Of a DNA stretch of 64,000 bases, positions 11,200 to 23,500 are shown piece after piece. The notes beneath the pieces are model-generated. The model was not told the DNA's origin and searched no databases. It worked only from the letters and a program-made list of their open reading frames with translations. This stretch comes from Acanthornis magna (taxonomy: Eukaryota > Chordata > Aves > Passeriformes > Acanthizidae): NCBI GenBank assembly GCA_036785705.1, contig JAWUZG010000016.1:3534001-3598000 (forward strand), in the 5' to 3' direction. Positions within the stretch are counted from its first letter, which is position 1; each line of letters opens with the position of its first letter. The translations under genes and the position numbers were made by a program.

Positions 11200-11520
11200 G
11201 CTGAAAAAGGATCTGGAGAGGGACTTTTTACAAGGTCTTGGAGTGACAGGTCAAGGGGTAATTGCTTTAAACTGACAGAGGGCAGGTTTACATTAGATAT
11301 TGGGAAGAAATTCCTCACTGTGAGGGTAGTGACACACTGGAACAGGTTGCTCAAGGAAATTGTGTGTGGCTCGTGCCTGGAAGTATTCAAGGCCAGGTTA
11401 GCCAGGTTGCTCTGGGCACCCTGATCTAGTGGAAGGTGTCCCTGCCCGTGGCAGGGGGGCTGGAACTGGATGTTCTTTAGCCACCAACCCAACCCTACCC
11501 ATTCTACGATTCTATGATTT
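11188..11520 (+). mobile_element. CR1 LINE 3' fragment, plus orientation
   Basis: This is the 3' end of an avian CR1 non-LTR retrotransposon, truncated at its 5' side as most CR1 copies are. Recognisable pieces include CTAAAGGGGCTG near the start, the GGATCTGGAGAGGGAC segment, the AAGAAATTCCTCACTGTGAG segment, GTGTCCCTGCCCGTGGCAGG, and the 3' tail with ATTCTACGATTCTATGA. CR1 copies itself through an RNA intermediate using an encoded endonuclease/reverse transcriptase; this piece holds only 3' sequence and is dead. Just before it lies an inverted copy of its first bases (see the repeat at 11,171). Confidence 0.92.
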
Positions 11521-13016
11521 TGAAAGGGTCAGAAACTGCATCTTATTAATGTAAGGCATCTTGGCATTTCCTTTTTGTGTCTCTGTTAGAGAATTTGTTG
11601 AAACAGCTTTTGTTTGTTCATACTTTTTTTCCTTAAAATTTATATATCAGTAAATGTTATTTTTCTGCAAAAAAGAAAAGGAGCTTGCACTTTCTTCTCC
11701 ATGAATACAGAAGTCAAGTCATCCTATTGCTTTAGATTATAATTTTCAGCTTGATTAAACATATAAACATGTAGACTTTTACTGCTCCTGACAACAAGGA
11801 TTGTAACAGTTTACATGCTGAAATTTGATCATTTATGTATCTGTAGAAGTTGATCACTATAGGAATGGAGTATGATAGTAGGCCCTAAATACATTTTGTG
11901 GAGGTAGGAAAAAGCAATTGATAGGGTGAGTCCAAGTTAACACATGGAGTGGACTTCACTCTTTCCAAAGGGAAGGAAATTCTGTACTTCTTTACAATGT
12001 TCTGAAGACTTTTGGTGCCCTGTGGTAGCAAATATGTTCTCAGGATGAGGGTTGTCTAGACTGTGCACTCCAGATTATTGTAAGCATTTTATTCAGCTGA
12101 GAGCTGGAGCTCTGTAAATGGTTGGTGGGATCTGAAAGGACCTCAATGTGCAAGGGGAAAGAGGAACCTGCTGTAGATCTTTTGGGTCCTCAGCTGCCAA
12201 GCATATAAATATGGATAAGCATGTCCCACTGACTGCAGCAGAATTTAAAATTAAGGTTTTTTCAGAAGTTTTTCCAAGGTTGGGATTTTAAGCAGTTTCT
12301 GTGTTAAGCTACAGTGTACCAAAGCGTGTGTGCTCATACAGTGAGCTTCCTTGAGCCAATGCAGAAAATCAGGGAGGTTGTTATGCAATTATTGCTGTAT
12401 ATTTTCCTGCTTGTAAGCCTTAATTCCAGTCTGATTTATTTGGTGTGTTTTGTTTAAATCCCTGAAAAGGTGTCATTCTCTCACTGAATGTGTTTTTCCT
12501 CCTAAACACAAGCTGTAAATACATACACAGATAATATTATGTGATTTTTTGAGTCATCTGCTTGCAGTTGTTATGTGTTTTGCGCTAGGCAAATTTAGAA
12601 AATTATCAAACCTCATAAGCTCAGACATAAAAGCTCCTTGACTCGTTTTTGCCATGGAAATTGCAAGTTTTAACATGTAAGTGTATATGTAAAAGAAAAA
12701 CCCCAGAGGTAACAGACAAGTAGAATTTTGCAGGGTTGTTATAGACACAGTGACATCTGGTTTTTATTGCAGTTAATGATTCCTAATATTATGTGCCATT
12801 TTGTGTTATATAACCATTTATTATTAATCTGCATCTCCTCTTACAAATCAGTTTTCAATGCTTTTTTTCCCCCCAATCATATCTTGAGAGAGCATGTGGG
12901 TATACATTTATGTCTACTAAAATAGACCTAAAGGTGTTCCTCTATATTAAGAGTTTTTGAAGTACTTAGAGATGGATTCTGTGTTCCCTGTGAAGTAACT
13001 GTTGTCCTAATCATTA

Positions 13017-13033
13017 CCAGGAATTGAACCTGG
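13017..13033 (-). repeat. tRNA T-arm/B-box-like hairpin, possible SINE remnant
   Basis: On the minus strand the sequence is CCAGG-TTCAATT-CCTGG, a 5-bp stem with a 7-nt loop. GGTTCAATTCC matches the Pol III B box (GGTTCRANYCC). The wider 90-bp context does not fold into an obvious full tRNA and no clear A box was found. The nearest explanation is an eroded tRNA-derived SINE such as a MIR-like element, or chance. Confidence 0.3.
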
Positions 13034-13264
13034 AACTACCAGAGCGAGAGAATAGCTTGACAATTTGAGCTCAAAAAGGCTAAATCTTCTGGCTAGCAGT
13101 TGTAGGAGAGTCATGCCTTTTGTGGCTCTGGCAGAACTTACTAGTTGGAGAGGGAATTATGCTTGTGCAACTCAAAATTGTTAGTGAAATCCAAGGGAAT
13201 TTGGGGGTTTGCAGGGAATGCAGAATTGGGCTCTTCCAGGAGCTTCCCAGTAAGCATGAAAGAG

Positions 13265-13295
13265 TTTTTTTTTGTTTGTGTGTGTATGTGTGTAA
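13265..13295 (+). repeat. T-run plus (GT)n-rich tract
   Basis: A run of about nine T is followed by GTTTGTGTGTGTATGTGTG. Minor simple repeat. Confidence 0.7.
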
Positions 13296-13810
13296 TGAGC
13301 AGTGAGAAATCCTGACATTTGACAATGTTCTGGCTAAGTATGCTCTTCAGTTTTCCATTAGTGGTGGTGTAGTCCATCAGTGAATCCTTTCAGGAGTAAC
13401 CATCTGGCATTTCCTAAACCCTTGCCTGTGTATCATGTAAAACTCAGTGTTACCACTCTAAAGAAAGACCTTGAAAAGTTAAATGCCATTGGAATTTAGT
13501 AATGTAGGCCACAGTGTAAACTGTGGTTAAGTTGAGCTGAGGCTTTCTTTAGAGAAAGAACCTGTAATTGATTAAACCCTGCCTCTAGCTAGATAAAAAT
13601 GAGTTGAAATAGATTAATATAAAAACAGTTAAAAGCTTCCTTGTTGTTGTCAGTTTTCAAAATTAAACTTGTCAAGAGTCTGGCAGAAAGAGCTCAAAGG
13701 CAGATCTGATCTAAACTGAGGAAAACAAACCCAAAGGAGCAAAGAGCAATGTGGACCTTCTCATTTTTTGTTACTGTAAAAGAATTTCCTAACTGAAGGC
13801 TGTGAGCTTT

Positions 13811-13849
13811 AAGACCCTTCCAACCCAAATGGTTCTATGATTCTATGAC
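13811..13849 (+). mobile_element. CR1 LINE 3' terminal fragment, plus orientation
   Basis: Only the very end of a CR1 copy remains: AAGACCCTTCCAACCCAAAT followed by the tail GGTTCTATGATTCTATGAC. No coding sequence is present. Short tail-only copies are common where reverse transcription aborted early. Confidence 0.8.
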
Positions 13850-15612
13850 TTTATAGCCTTCATTTAAACTTGCCAAGCCATTTTTCTCCAGACTACCATC
13901 TTCCATGATTTGTGTCTCATAACTTTGTCTAATGCAGGAATTTCTTCTGTACCGCTTGGCTTATCTTCTCATGGCCTTCATGAATCTTCTCTGACATTTA
14001 ATGTGTGTAATTATGATGAGAAAATAAACCAAGGGCAAAACTGAAAAGGTAGTCTTGGATTCAGTAAGAAACTGTCTGAGAAAGAATTGAAATGGAGACA
14101 GCACAGTCTAACAGCTAGAATGATGTCAAGCTTTTTGCTGGAATCTGCTTCCATCTGTAACTTTTCATGGCACATGACCTCTGTGTCACACAGCGTGTCC
14201 TACTGCAGGCACATCCGCAGCTTGGTGTAAAGGTGGTTCAACTTTCTGCAGTTGATATGGACATAAATTCTGCAGTCCCAATGATAAGTGAAAAGTAAAA
14301 CATCTCCAACAAATGCTAGTAAAGTATTTATCAAGAAACAAAGTTGATTTAACTTAGTGTCACACTGGAAAGTCATTTTAGAACATGTTTGGGCTTTGAC
14401 ACCCTTTCTTAATATTTTTCCCCCATATCCTATACTACTGGGTCACGTTAGTGACCACAGGTATGAGTCTCCATTCCGTTGCGTTGGTTTTGTGCCAGAG
14501 TAACCCCACTGTTTTTCACAGCATAAAAGTCTGATGAAATGTGGTGAAAAATTGATCCCATACATATTCCAATCTCTGAGTGACTTAATATTTAGTGCTA
14601 AAACATTTTCAACCTTTAAAAACAACACTTCTATCAGTCATGTTACAGATTTAAAGTCTGCTGTCTCACGACTTGCCAGAACTGCAGCAAATGCTGGGAA
14701 GTGAGCATGTCCTTAATCACAGCAAATCCTGGGGTATTTGATCCTTACATTTCACAGTCCTGTTGGAGGGTCAGCTAGTACTCTTGTGTATGGATGTCAG
14801 GGTTGAAACATGTACTCCCCCATCTCTATTTTAAGGTAAAACAATAGAATAATTTCCATAGATGAAGACTATTTGTTCCTTTTAAATGGTTGCAGTTACC
14901 TTTAAATGGTAGCAGTTTGAGATCTGTATCAGACTTGAAATCTTATGGACTGAGAGATAAGTTACTTTCACCTCGAGAAAGTAAACAAGGCAGAAGACAG
15001 ATGCAGGATGTTTCACGGGTCTGCAGGTTGTTCCTGGTTACAGAAGTAAAACTTAAGTCTGTTGTTGTTACAACAGCATACATATTGTAAACATACATGT
15101 TTCTATTATTGCATACATACATATATACATAGTCATTCTAACTACTAACTAATCTACAGCTCTATTTGCAATATGAGGGAAGCATTGTGGTATTTTTAGA
15201 TTTCTGAATTCAATGAGCCTGTTCCTGTTAAAATTAGTTACAAAGCTCCAGCTGATAGCAATAGGAACAATCTCATTATTTTCAATGATCATAAGCTAAC
15301 ACTCCTGACAATAACTTGGGAAACTGAGAAAGATTCTAGTCTCAAGGGAGAGATCATTGAGGAGGTATTGGTGTGTAAAAGGAATGTAGAAGTCTGTTGG
15401 ATTTGAGACTTAGTGACACTGGATTTCCTGCATGGCTTTTAGACTATTTAATATGGTTCCCCTTTGAATCTATAAACGGCACAGCAGCATATCCTTATAT
15501 TAAGAAAAGTGATGTGCACAGATAGTGATCTGTGGCACATTTTGTGATTGGGAGAGATTTCTCACAATACTCAGACATAAGTTCGATCTGAAACAGTTGG
15601 GTAAATAGGACT

Positions 15613-15653
15613 AGTAATTAATTAATTATTAGTTAATTAGCTCTGTTAATTAG
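15613..15653. promoter_or_regulatory. Dense TAATTA cluster (homeodomain-type cores)
   Basis: Several overlapping TAATTA/ATTA cores fall within 40 bases, followed within 10 bases by a perfect 18-bp palindrome. Homeodomain proteins bind such cores, but the AT richness of the area makes chance occurrence possible. Confidence 0.25.
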
Positions 15654-15662
15654 TAACGGATA

Positions 15663-15680
15663 GAGCAACAGCTGTTGCTC
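15663..15680. repeat. Perfect 18-bp palindrome centred on an E-box
   Basis: GAGCAACAGCTGTTGCTC equals its own reverse complement, with CAGCTG at the centre. E-boxes of this core are bound by bHLH factors of the MyoD/ASCL class; use here is unproven. Confidence 0.8.
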
Positions 15681-15699
15681 CTGCTTATTGTGTAAGGGA

Positions 15700-15738
15700 A
15701 TCATAGAATCACAGAATGGCCTGGGAAGGGACCTTAAA
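15700..15738 (-). mobile_element. CR1 LINE 3' terminal fragment, minus orientation
   Basis: AATCATAGAATCACAGAATGG followed by CCTGGGAAGGGACCTTAAA is the reverse complement of a CR1 3' end. Only the last 40 or so bases of the element are present. Confidence 0.85.
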
Positions 15739-18700
15739 TAAGGGAATTGTGAGCCTTGGTCTCATGTGATGGTCCTAATGGCACTGTAGTACCACAGCAA
15801 AGCAATGATGCTGCAAATCAATTATGCCTCTTTTCTTATATATATATATATTCAAATTGCTCCAGATTAATGAGATGTCAATCCCTTCCATCTTGAAATA
15901 TTCCATAGGTAAAATATGGTAAGTGTTTATACTTTTGGACTGAGGCGTATTTAAGACAATGAAACTTGGTTTAGCCTGTAACAAAAAAGGTTCTGTTAAA
16001 CTACATTGTCTTGTGCTACTTAAGGACTGAGATGTACAAAGACTGCATGGTTCAGCTGACATGTAGTAACTTGTTAAGCCTTGGTAAGTTCAGCTCATAT
16101 AAAGGTTGAGATAAAAAATTGCTGTTGTTCTTTCTGGTATCAATCTCTCTGACTATAGGAAAACAAGTCTGACACTGTAAAGGTCTCAAGAAGTTTTATA
16201 CTGGTTAACAGTACTCCTCCCCACTTTTCTCCCTTGCATTTCTTACTGATTTAAATTGTCTGAAGAAGAGAAATTCTGGTTCATGGGAAATCTTGTTTTC
16301 TTTCTATTTTTTTTTTTTTCAGGGGGAGGTTTTTTAGTTAAAGTTTATCTGGGAAATGAAAAGAATTTTTCTGCCAAACAGAAATTCTGTGATAATTTCC
16401 TGCTGGAAACAACAAACATTTTATTTCTGAAATAAATGTGCTCTCTGGTTCCTGCAGTTTCTCAGTTAAAATGGCATTTGACAGGTGACTCTGACTATCA
16501 GCTCTGCGGAGCACTTGCGGAGCTCCACGCTATCAATGGTGCTCTGGCAGCCCTGCTCTGTGGGCTGACTGGAAGTCTGTTGCAGGGCTTCCAAGCGCCC
16601 AGCTGGCAATCTGTTCTTACTGTTCGGCAATCAGAAAGTCTGGAAAATGCTGGGATTTCCATGTTTTCTGTATCCTTAGTAGGAAGTTACTCCTTTTACG
16701 GTCAGGATTTCCAGAACTTCCAGCTTAGGTGATTGAAACCATGGGAGCTTGGTGTGTGTTATCTCTCTTTGAGATGCTCCCTTGAGCAGATCTGCCTCCT
16801 GTTCTGTTGCTAAACTCACCTTATTTCAAGTCAGCCACTTCACACCTTGCTCTTCAGCACCAGGGTGGTGTCCTGTGCTGTAGGACAAAGAAAGAAGGGC
16901 GCCTTGTCTGAATGTTTCACCCATCTCCTCTCTCTGGAGACGTACCTACCCCTCTTTCAGCTAACTTGTTGGAGTAGGGGTAGCAATCCAGCTGTGGAAG
17001 CGTGGAATTTAGCGTGGGCTAATTCCTGCATGCAGTTTACCCAGCTCCTTTGGGTGGGCCCTTCATGGCTGCTAGACCACAATGGAAACTACCCACGCAG
17101 CTTCAAACAGCTAATGAGGCGACCTCGCACCCACCACACCCAGCAACTGGAAGATTCTGGCCCATCTTGCAGAATAGCACTGTGCAGAGTTACAGCATCT
17201 GGCTCTGGCAAGTCTGCAGGCACAGACAGTCTTTGAAACAAAACCAAAACCATGCACTATTTCTTCCCATATTTACATGACTAAATGCTGCAATGCACAC
17301 ATGTGGGCAAGAGCAGAAAGAATGCACTCCACCAGTGATTGTGAAGGGACTTTAGTGGCTCAGCACCCTGCAGGATCTGCTGCTTGAGCTGATCCACAGC
17401 TTTTTCTAGCCACAGCAAAGATTTCGCACGTCTTAAGCAGAGTTGGCACTTGCAATGTGAAAGCTACCTAAAAGGTGTCAGATTTGGCGTTCCAAATTGA
17501 AGTTTATCAGACATTCTTACAGGCAGATTGCAATTACACCTATGCTTAAGCACTGAATATCCATACATTTCACCAGAGATGCAACTCTTTCCAAGTCTCC
17601 TTCTTACAAGAGTGATATGGATCGCCTGTGATTGACATGCAGGTACAGGAAAAATGAATTTCTTGCAATCTTGCTTGTGTTGCTACAAATATACTTGTCA
17701 TGCTGAAGAACCAAGCACCTTCAACCTCTTTTATTGCCCTCATTACTCTTGGTCTGTGGGTAGTTAGATGTGGCAGGAGAGTGCAAATATTTTAGATGAA
17801 AGATGAAAGAATAAAACAAGAATTGTTTTCAGTCTTCATTGGCACAGCAGGTCATTTTTGCATTTCAAACACTTTTGCAGAAAGGCTTATTCTGACAATG
17901 TGAACACTGAATGTACCTGGTGTTTCGTGGTTTAAGTGATCTCTGCATGAATGCATTGAGTTCTCCTTGTGCAAGTACCTGTGTGGGTGAACAGATCTGA
18001 GCCCATAAAGACTGTTTTGGCTCTTCAGTTCACCCTTGAAGATATCTGTCAACCTTAGAATTCTAGAGCAGGAGTCTTGCGTAAGACCACATGTGCAAGA
18101 AAACCATCCATGCAACATTTAAAACCCATTGTTTCTTCCATTAGTTAAGAGGAAACACAGACTAATTTCTTACTAAATGTGTTTTTATGGACTTCTCACG
18201 GCTTTGATGTTCTTATGGGCGCATGTAATCATAAGTTATTAAAAGGAAACCTAAGCTGCTCAGAGCTAAACACATCAGTTATCTTGTTAAGAAGAAAAAT
18301 GTATGTGAATGGATCAGTAGGATTAAATCATCACAAGACATCATAACCTTCTGTTGTGATTGCATATATGGGACCTGGTAATCTTTGTTGTCTCTGTCAT
18401 AAGGGAGCAGAAAGGTATTTTTACACATGCACTTTATTACAAAATGAAACATGGTGCTTCAGGGACAAAGTCGAGCAGGAGAGTGTGTGCAAACACATAT
18501 GTACGTACTTGTGTATGTACACATGCATTCTTTTGGTACACTTCCTTCCAGATGCACTTGGAGTCCTGGCTGCTGTGAGGATTTGGCAGCTTTCTTGTGC
18601 AGTGTGGGTGTTTATCATTCTACTGTGATTGTTCATGTTGTGATGAGTTTCCCCTTGGGTGCATTTTTCAGGCACATGTTCCTGTCAACCAAGGTCAGTG

Positions 18701-19444
18701 CTGAGCCAGAGAAGCAGTGCACAGGTGCTGTGTCAGACTTAGCCTCTTTCCTTTGGCTGCAGACAGTGACACTTCTTAATTTAGCTTATGATTAAACCAT
18801 TGCCCTGATACAAGAACAAATAGAGTATTTCTGCATGGATTTTTTTTTTTAAAGGGTTCTTTACATAAACAAGGGAAGAAATGAGTGTTTTCATAAAAAT
18901 AGACTCTCAAGACCTGACCAAAAGCCTGTTAAAATTGATGGAAAGACTCCTTGGATTTTAGCAGGCTCTGTTTCAGGTCCTTGATGCATGCTCTGGTGTC
19001 TATAATCCCAGGTGGGAGTAGCTCTTTTTTTGACAGGAGGTGGTTTCTTACTTTACTCTCACTAGGTATAGTGCTGGTGGCAATGGAGAAAGCTCAGGGT
19101 GATGGGAGAGTCAATGACAAAGAATGATTTTTTTCTTCGTGGGTGGCAACCGGCTTCTAAACAAGAAAGCCCTAAGGAGAGAAATGCATCAGGGTCATTA
19201 CAACTGTCATTTGGCACTTACTAACATGTATTCTTGAAAGAAACTGTTAACACAATTTTGCTGTTTCTTGCCAAACAGCAAGGGCAAACTGGCAATGTTT
19301 TGAAGCCAGACTTGGACTGCAGACTTTAGAGCTCCTCTCTAGGATCAGCTGGTCAAGAAATATGGGAAATTGAACATGCTTAACCCTTCTACCTGCAGAA
19401 ATCCACACTTGTCCACTCACAACCATGGACAGTGTTTCTGTCCA
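15739..19444. other. AT-rich non-coding stretch, no gene recognised
   Basis: A short (TA)n run lies at about 15,838-15,851. A 13-base T run ending in CAG near 16,308-16,322 looks like a splice acceptor but no coding frame follows it. A somewhat GC-richer piece at 16,436-17,240 has open frames of about 100-130 codons; their translations resemble no family I know and they lack exon signals. Confidence 0.5.
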
Positions 19445-20010
19445 ACTTCAGATGTGTAGTAGAGATTATGGAAAGGTGCATTTGGAATCAAATTTGGCAA
19501 GGGATGTCAAGGACAATGAGAAGGGCTTCTTCAAGTACATCAGTAGCAAAAGGAATACTATGGAAATTGTGGATCTGCTGTTGAATGGAGTGGGTGCTGC
19601 GGTGATGAAGGTTACAGAGCATGTGGAATTATGGAATGTCTTGTTTGCTTCCGTCTTTGCCACTGAGGCCAGCTCTCAGGAGCCCCAGACCATGGAGGCA
19701 AGAGAGAAAGTCTGGAGTAAGGCAATTTCCCTTGGTTGAGCAGGATCGGGTTAGAGATCATTTAGGTAAGTGTGACCCACAAATCCATGGACCCGGTGGG
19801 ATGCACCTGCCAGTGCTGAGGGAGCTACCAGATATTAGTGCTAAGGCACTCCTGTGGTGATGGTGTTCAGGAGATCAGGCCACTCTCCAAGGTCATGGAG
19901 GACAAGAGAAACACGCGAGCTTTGGAGGAAAGCCAGTGTCACTCCAGTCTTCAGAAATGGCAAGAAAGAGGACCCAGGAAACTAAAGGACACTCAGCCTC
20001 ACCTCCATCT
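19445..20010 (+). mobile_element. CR1 LINE internal ORF2 fragment, plus orientation
   Basis: This is a degraded piece of the CR1 ORF2 gene from the linker between endonuclease and reverse transcriptase into the RT N-terminal region. Frame 1 gives KDNEKGFFKYISSKRN and then LLNGVGA and NVLFASVF, which match the CR1 pattern of KDNKKGFYKYI and LNAFFASVF. A second frame gives GPGGMHLPVLRELPDISAK, the CR1 GPDGMHPRVLREL block. A third frame continues with a CR1-like KWQERGPRKLKDTQP segment. At least two frameshifts break it and it is non-functional. The left boundary is approximate. The right end runs directly into the LTR. Confidence 0.9.
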
Positions 20011-20011
20011 C

Positions 20012-20498
20012 TGGAGAAAGAAATCAGAAAAAGGTAAAAGCCATGGGTTGAGGAAAGAACACTTTAATAACTGAAAAAAAAAAGTGAAATACAATAATAA
20101 TAATGAAAACAAGAGGGAGGGGAATAAAATCCAAGAGAAACAAGTGATGCACAAATCAGTTGCTCACCACCTGCTGACTAATGCCCAGCCCACCCTGCAG
20201 CAGTGCCCAGCCCTTCCTAGCCAGCTCTCCTGGTTCATATACAGGGCATAGCCTTCTATGCTGCGGAACATCCCTTTGACCACTTTGCTTCATCTGTCCT
20301 GGCCATGCTCCCTCCCAGCTTCTTGTTCACCTCCTCACTGGCAGAGCATGGGAATCTGGAAAGTCCTTGACTTCAGGTGAACACTGCTCAGCAACAGCTA
20401 AAACATCTGTGTGTTATCAACATTGTTTTCATACTGAATCCAAAACTGCACCAGATACTAGGAAGAAAATTAACTCTATCCCAGCTGAATCCAGGACA
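20012..20498 (-). mobile_element. Truncated ERVL-type solo LTR, minus orientation
   Basis: Read on the minus strand, it starts at 20,498 with TGTCCTGG, the usual TG-type LTR terminus. It continues through a U3-like region with a degraded TATA box (near 20,240), then an ATTATTATTATTG run and an ATTAAA polyadenylation-type signal (near 20,060). I recognise the layout as that of LTRs common in bird genomes and related to ERVL. The final part expected before the terminal CA is absent where it meets CR1 sequence at about 20,011, so the LTR is broken at its 3' end. No internal retroviral genes are present here. The exact family name was not determined. Confidence 0.8.
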
Positions 20499-20549
20499 GT
20501 AGTGATTATAATGTTTCGCTGAAGCTGGACATAGATATAAAAGGAGAAA

Positions 20550-20595
20550 TATATATTATATATATATATACACACACATATATCATATATATATA
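20550..20595. repeat. AT-rich (TA)n/(CA)n microsatellite
   Basis: An alternating TATATA tract with a CACACACA insert and a second TATATA stretch. Likely length-variable. Confidence 0.85.
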
Positions 20596-23500
20596 AAAGG
20601 ATAAATAAAAGGTGGGCTGGAATCTAACTTGCTATTTTCCTACTGCTGCCTTTGTTCATTTGGGCAGTTTAATTCTGATTCTCTATCACTAGGTTATGTA
20701 AAATAAATATTGTTTAAATGCTTGACTTCAGCAAATTCAATGCAATCCATGCCATTCAATACAGTAAGCAACCTCCTTGGAAGCTTACAGAACAGTTTTC
20801 TTATTGATGTGAGGGTCTTGTTTTGTTGATACTAAGTTGGTTCTTTTTAATGTGCTTTTGAACTTATTTGGAGCATTTGACTGTGCCAAGCTCTGCAAAA
20901 CTGGAGGAAATATAATTCACTAACTGTACAGTATAGAATTTCTTGGAGGTACTGTGAATGTTGGCACAGATGGACACTGGATTAGGTGAACAGTGCTGAA
21001 CTCAGAGTATTTTAGATTTCTTTCTTGCACACATAAAGAAAAATATAATGAACTCATTTACTTGAGGTCATTCTGGAATAAATCCACTTTAATCAATGAT
21101 GTTAAACTACTGAGGTGTGTTACTGATACGGCTGCATTTTATTACCTGCTTCATGTAAGCCATGAATAGCAGAGAGAACCAGGTAAGGGTTTTTAGTTTC
21201 AGATGCAGGATGTGTGATGCAATCCACTACAGGGTTTATGCACATATGCACAGAGCATATTTTTGAGCTACTGTACTTTGAAATCTCTGCCAGACATCTA
21301 TGCAGCCAGACAGTAAACAAAGAAAATGATACCTTAGGCCAGGAACCTTCAACGGCACAGAGGGTTTTCCTCAGAGACTGGAAGGGGAAGTGTAGCATGT
21401 GTAAAGTCACAAAGGTCAGTGGGCCAACCAAGAGCAGTGCTGTGCCTGTGAGCTACATGTATGGGATCTGAAGTCATTGGCAATTTTGCAACTAATTTTC
21501 AAAGAGGTAGGGCTGCCCCAAGTGTTTTCACAGCAGTTTCATTCCTTTGGTATCAACCAATTTACTTCTGATTTGGTCAAGGATGCACAAGGTGAATTTC
21601 ATCTGCTGTCAAAGAAAGTTGTGAAATTTTATATGTATTGCTTAATTCAAAAAACATTTTCTTCTGACTATCAAATACTTCATGAAAATTTTGTCTTAGT
21701 CTATGTAAAAATGCTTTCTAACTGAACCATGTTCTGATGCCATCGATCACAGATTCCCCTGCACGATAAAGGATACTAATCACAGATTCTAACTGCAGAC
21801 TCTTCCAAATCTCAAGATGGGACTTTTTAATTTCAAGTTTTGATATGTGGCTTACATGTTTTTAGAAATTGTGTCAAATTAATGGAAAGATTGAAGAAAA
21901 CACTGTGGTATTTTGATTTTTTTTCACTCTGAAGCCAAAAATAAGGTTAAAAGCAAAGCTTGAAACAATCTGGCCTGGCTGCACAATTCATTATAGTCTT
22001 AAAGAAGGCTTGCAGAATTATTTCCCATTCTTCAGTTGCAAGTGAATATAGCAACCAAGTAAAAAATAATTCTGGAAATGGAATATGAAGCATAAAATGT
22101 ATTCATAGAAAGCAAGGTGCTGAAGTATGATAATACTTCTGCTGATTTTTGCTTGGCTTTTGAGGTGTGAAGATTTTTTATTTAGTTAGTTTTCAGGTGA
22201 TTTATTTTTGATCCACTTGCAATAATGGTTATTATGACATGCATACAATAATGTAGTGGCCAGCTAATGGCAGCCTTCTGCACCATCAAAATCAATTTGT
22301 GATGCCTGTTGGGAAATTTAGTTTCAGGCATTTGCTCCCCATCATGATGAAAAGCACCCAGAGTGTCAAAAGTTGTTTTCCCTGTCTGTCAAACAGTACA
22401 ATAGAGAAATTTGGAGAGCTTTTAGAGCTCTTTTCTTCTTTCTTTGGAACATCCGAACACTGGCTCTACTGAAGCAGGAAAATGAATGTTCTTCTGGAGT
22501 TAGAGGAGAAATTGAGTAGCAGAAGACATTTAATTGCACAGAAGTCAAATAGGAGGAAAACTGCGAAGTGGGATTTATTCTTGTGGATATTTGTAATCCA
22601 GAGGGTTCAATATCTGAATATAATCCAAAATCTGAGGGAACTGGCAGGAAGTCTGACAAAGAGTTTGTACCAGTGGTATGCTGCCTGGGAAAACAACAAA
22701 TATTACCAAGAATTGGTCTTTGTATTTCACTGGAAGTTTTTCAGAGAGAATACTCAGAACTATAACCGATCTATTTAAAGGTCTTAGTCATACTGACATT
22801 GTCCTATCTTCTCTTTTCTCCCTGTATACTATAATTGCCTGAAAAGTAAAGAAAATAATAATCATGGTTCTATCTTCCTGCTTCACTAGGTAGGAGTGTG
22901 CAATAGTTGAGAGCCTGGTGCTGAGCTGTGCAGGGTAGGGAGAAATCAAGTTTACAATCTAATATTGAATTGCCAGCTCTTTTCTAATATAGGAAAGGAA
23001 AAGGATTTTTGCTTTACAGTGATCCCCCTATATGAAAGGGATTTCCTCAACAGAGTTTTGTGTTTGAGATTCTGTGTTTTTCTCAGGGTTTGTCAAAGAG
23101 GTCACGCATCTACAACCTACAGCAGTAAATAGCTGGATGAGACTTATTAAATCCAAGAATAGGTTTTTTTCAGAAATGTAGTAGATCATAACATGCTCAG
23201 GACAAGAGAGGTGTTTGCCTTCCCACGATTTTGACAGCTGCATGGGAGCAACTGACCCTGATTATGTGAATAAGAGATTTTCACTTCAAGGGCTGGATTT
23301 GCTCCCTCCCCTGCAAGCTAATGGCCAAAATTAATTGGCCAGGTTGAGAACAGAGTTAGTCCTGAATCTGCAGCATCCCTGCTCTTTATGCACATTGGGT
23401 TGTATAGTGGTCATATGTCTGGGTTGTAAAAAGATGTTAGGGTTCTTTAAGCAGAGTACAATAACAGAAAATTAAGGGCCCGTTGACTCTTTACAGGAAG

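Larger units (their letters stand above)
11521..13810. other. AT-rich non-coding stretch with a tRNA-like hairpin
   Basis: No exon recognised. It contains the B-box-like hairpin at 13,017-13,033 and a T/GT-rich run at about 13,265-13,295. The remaining sequence is unremarkable AT-rich DNA. Confidence 0.55.
13850..15699. other. AT-rich non-coding stretch
   Basis: No exon or known repeat recognised before the ATTA-rich cluster at about 15,613. A short run of ACATA-type repeats lies near 15,105-15,135. Confidence 0.55.

Noticed and set aside
16300..16330. T13 followed by CAG as a splice acceptor
   Set aside because: The sequence after it is a G-rich then T-rich stretch with no coding frame.
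19425..19739. A 104-codon plus-strand frame as a host gene
   Set aside because: The KDNEKGFFKYIS and FASVF blocks identify it as CR1 ORF2, interrupted by frameshifts.
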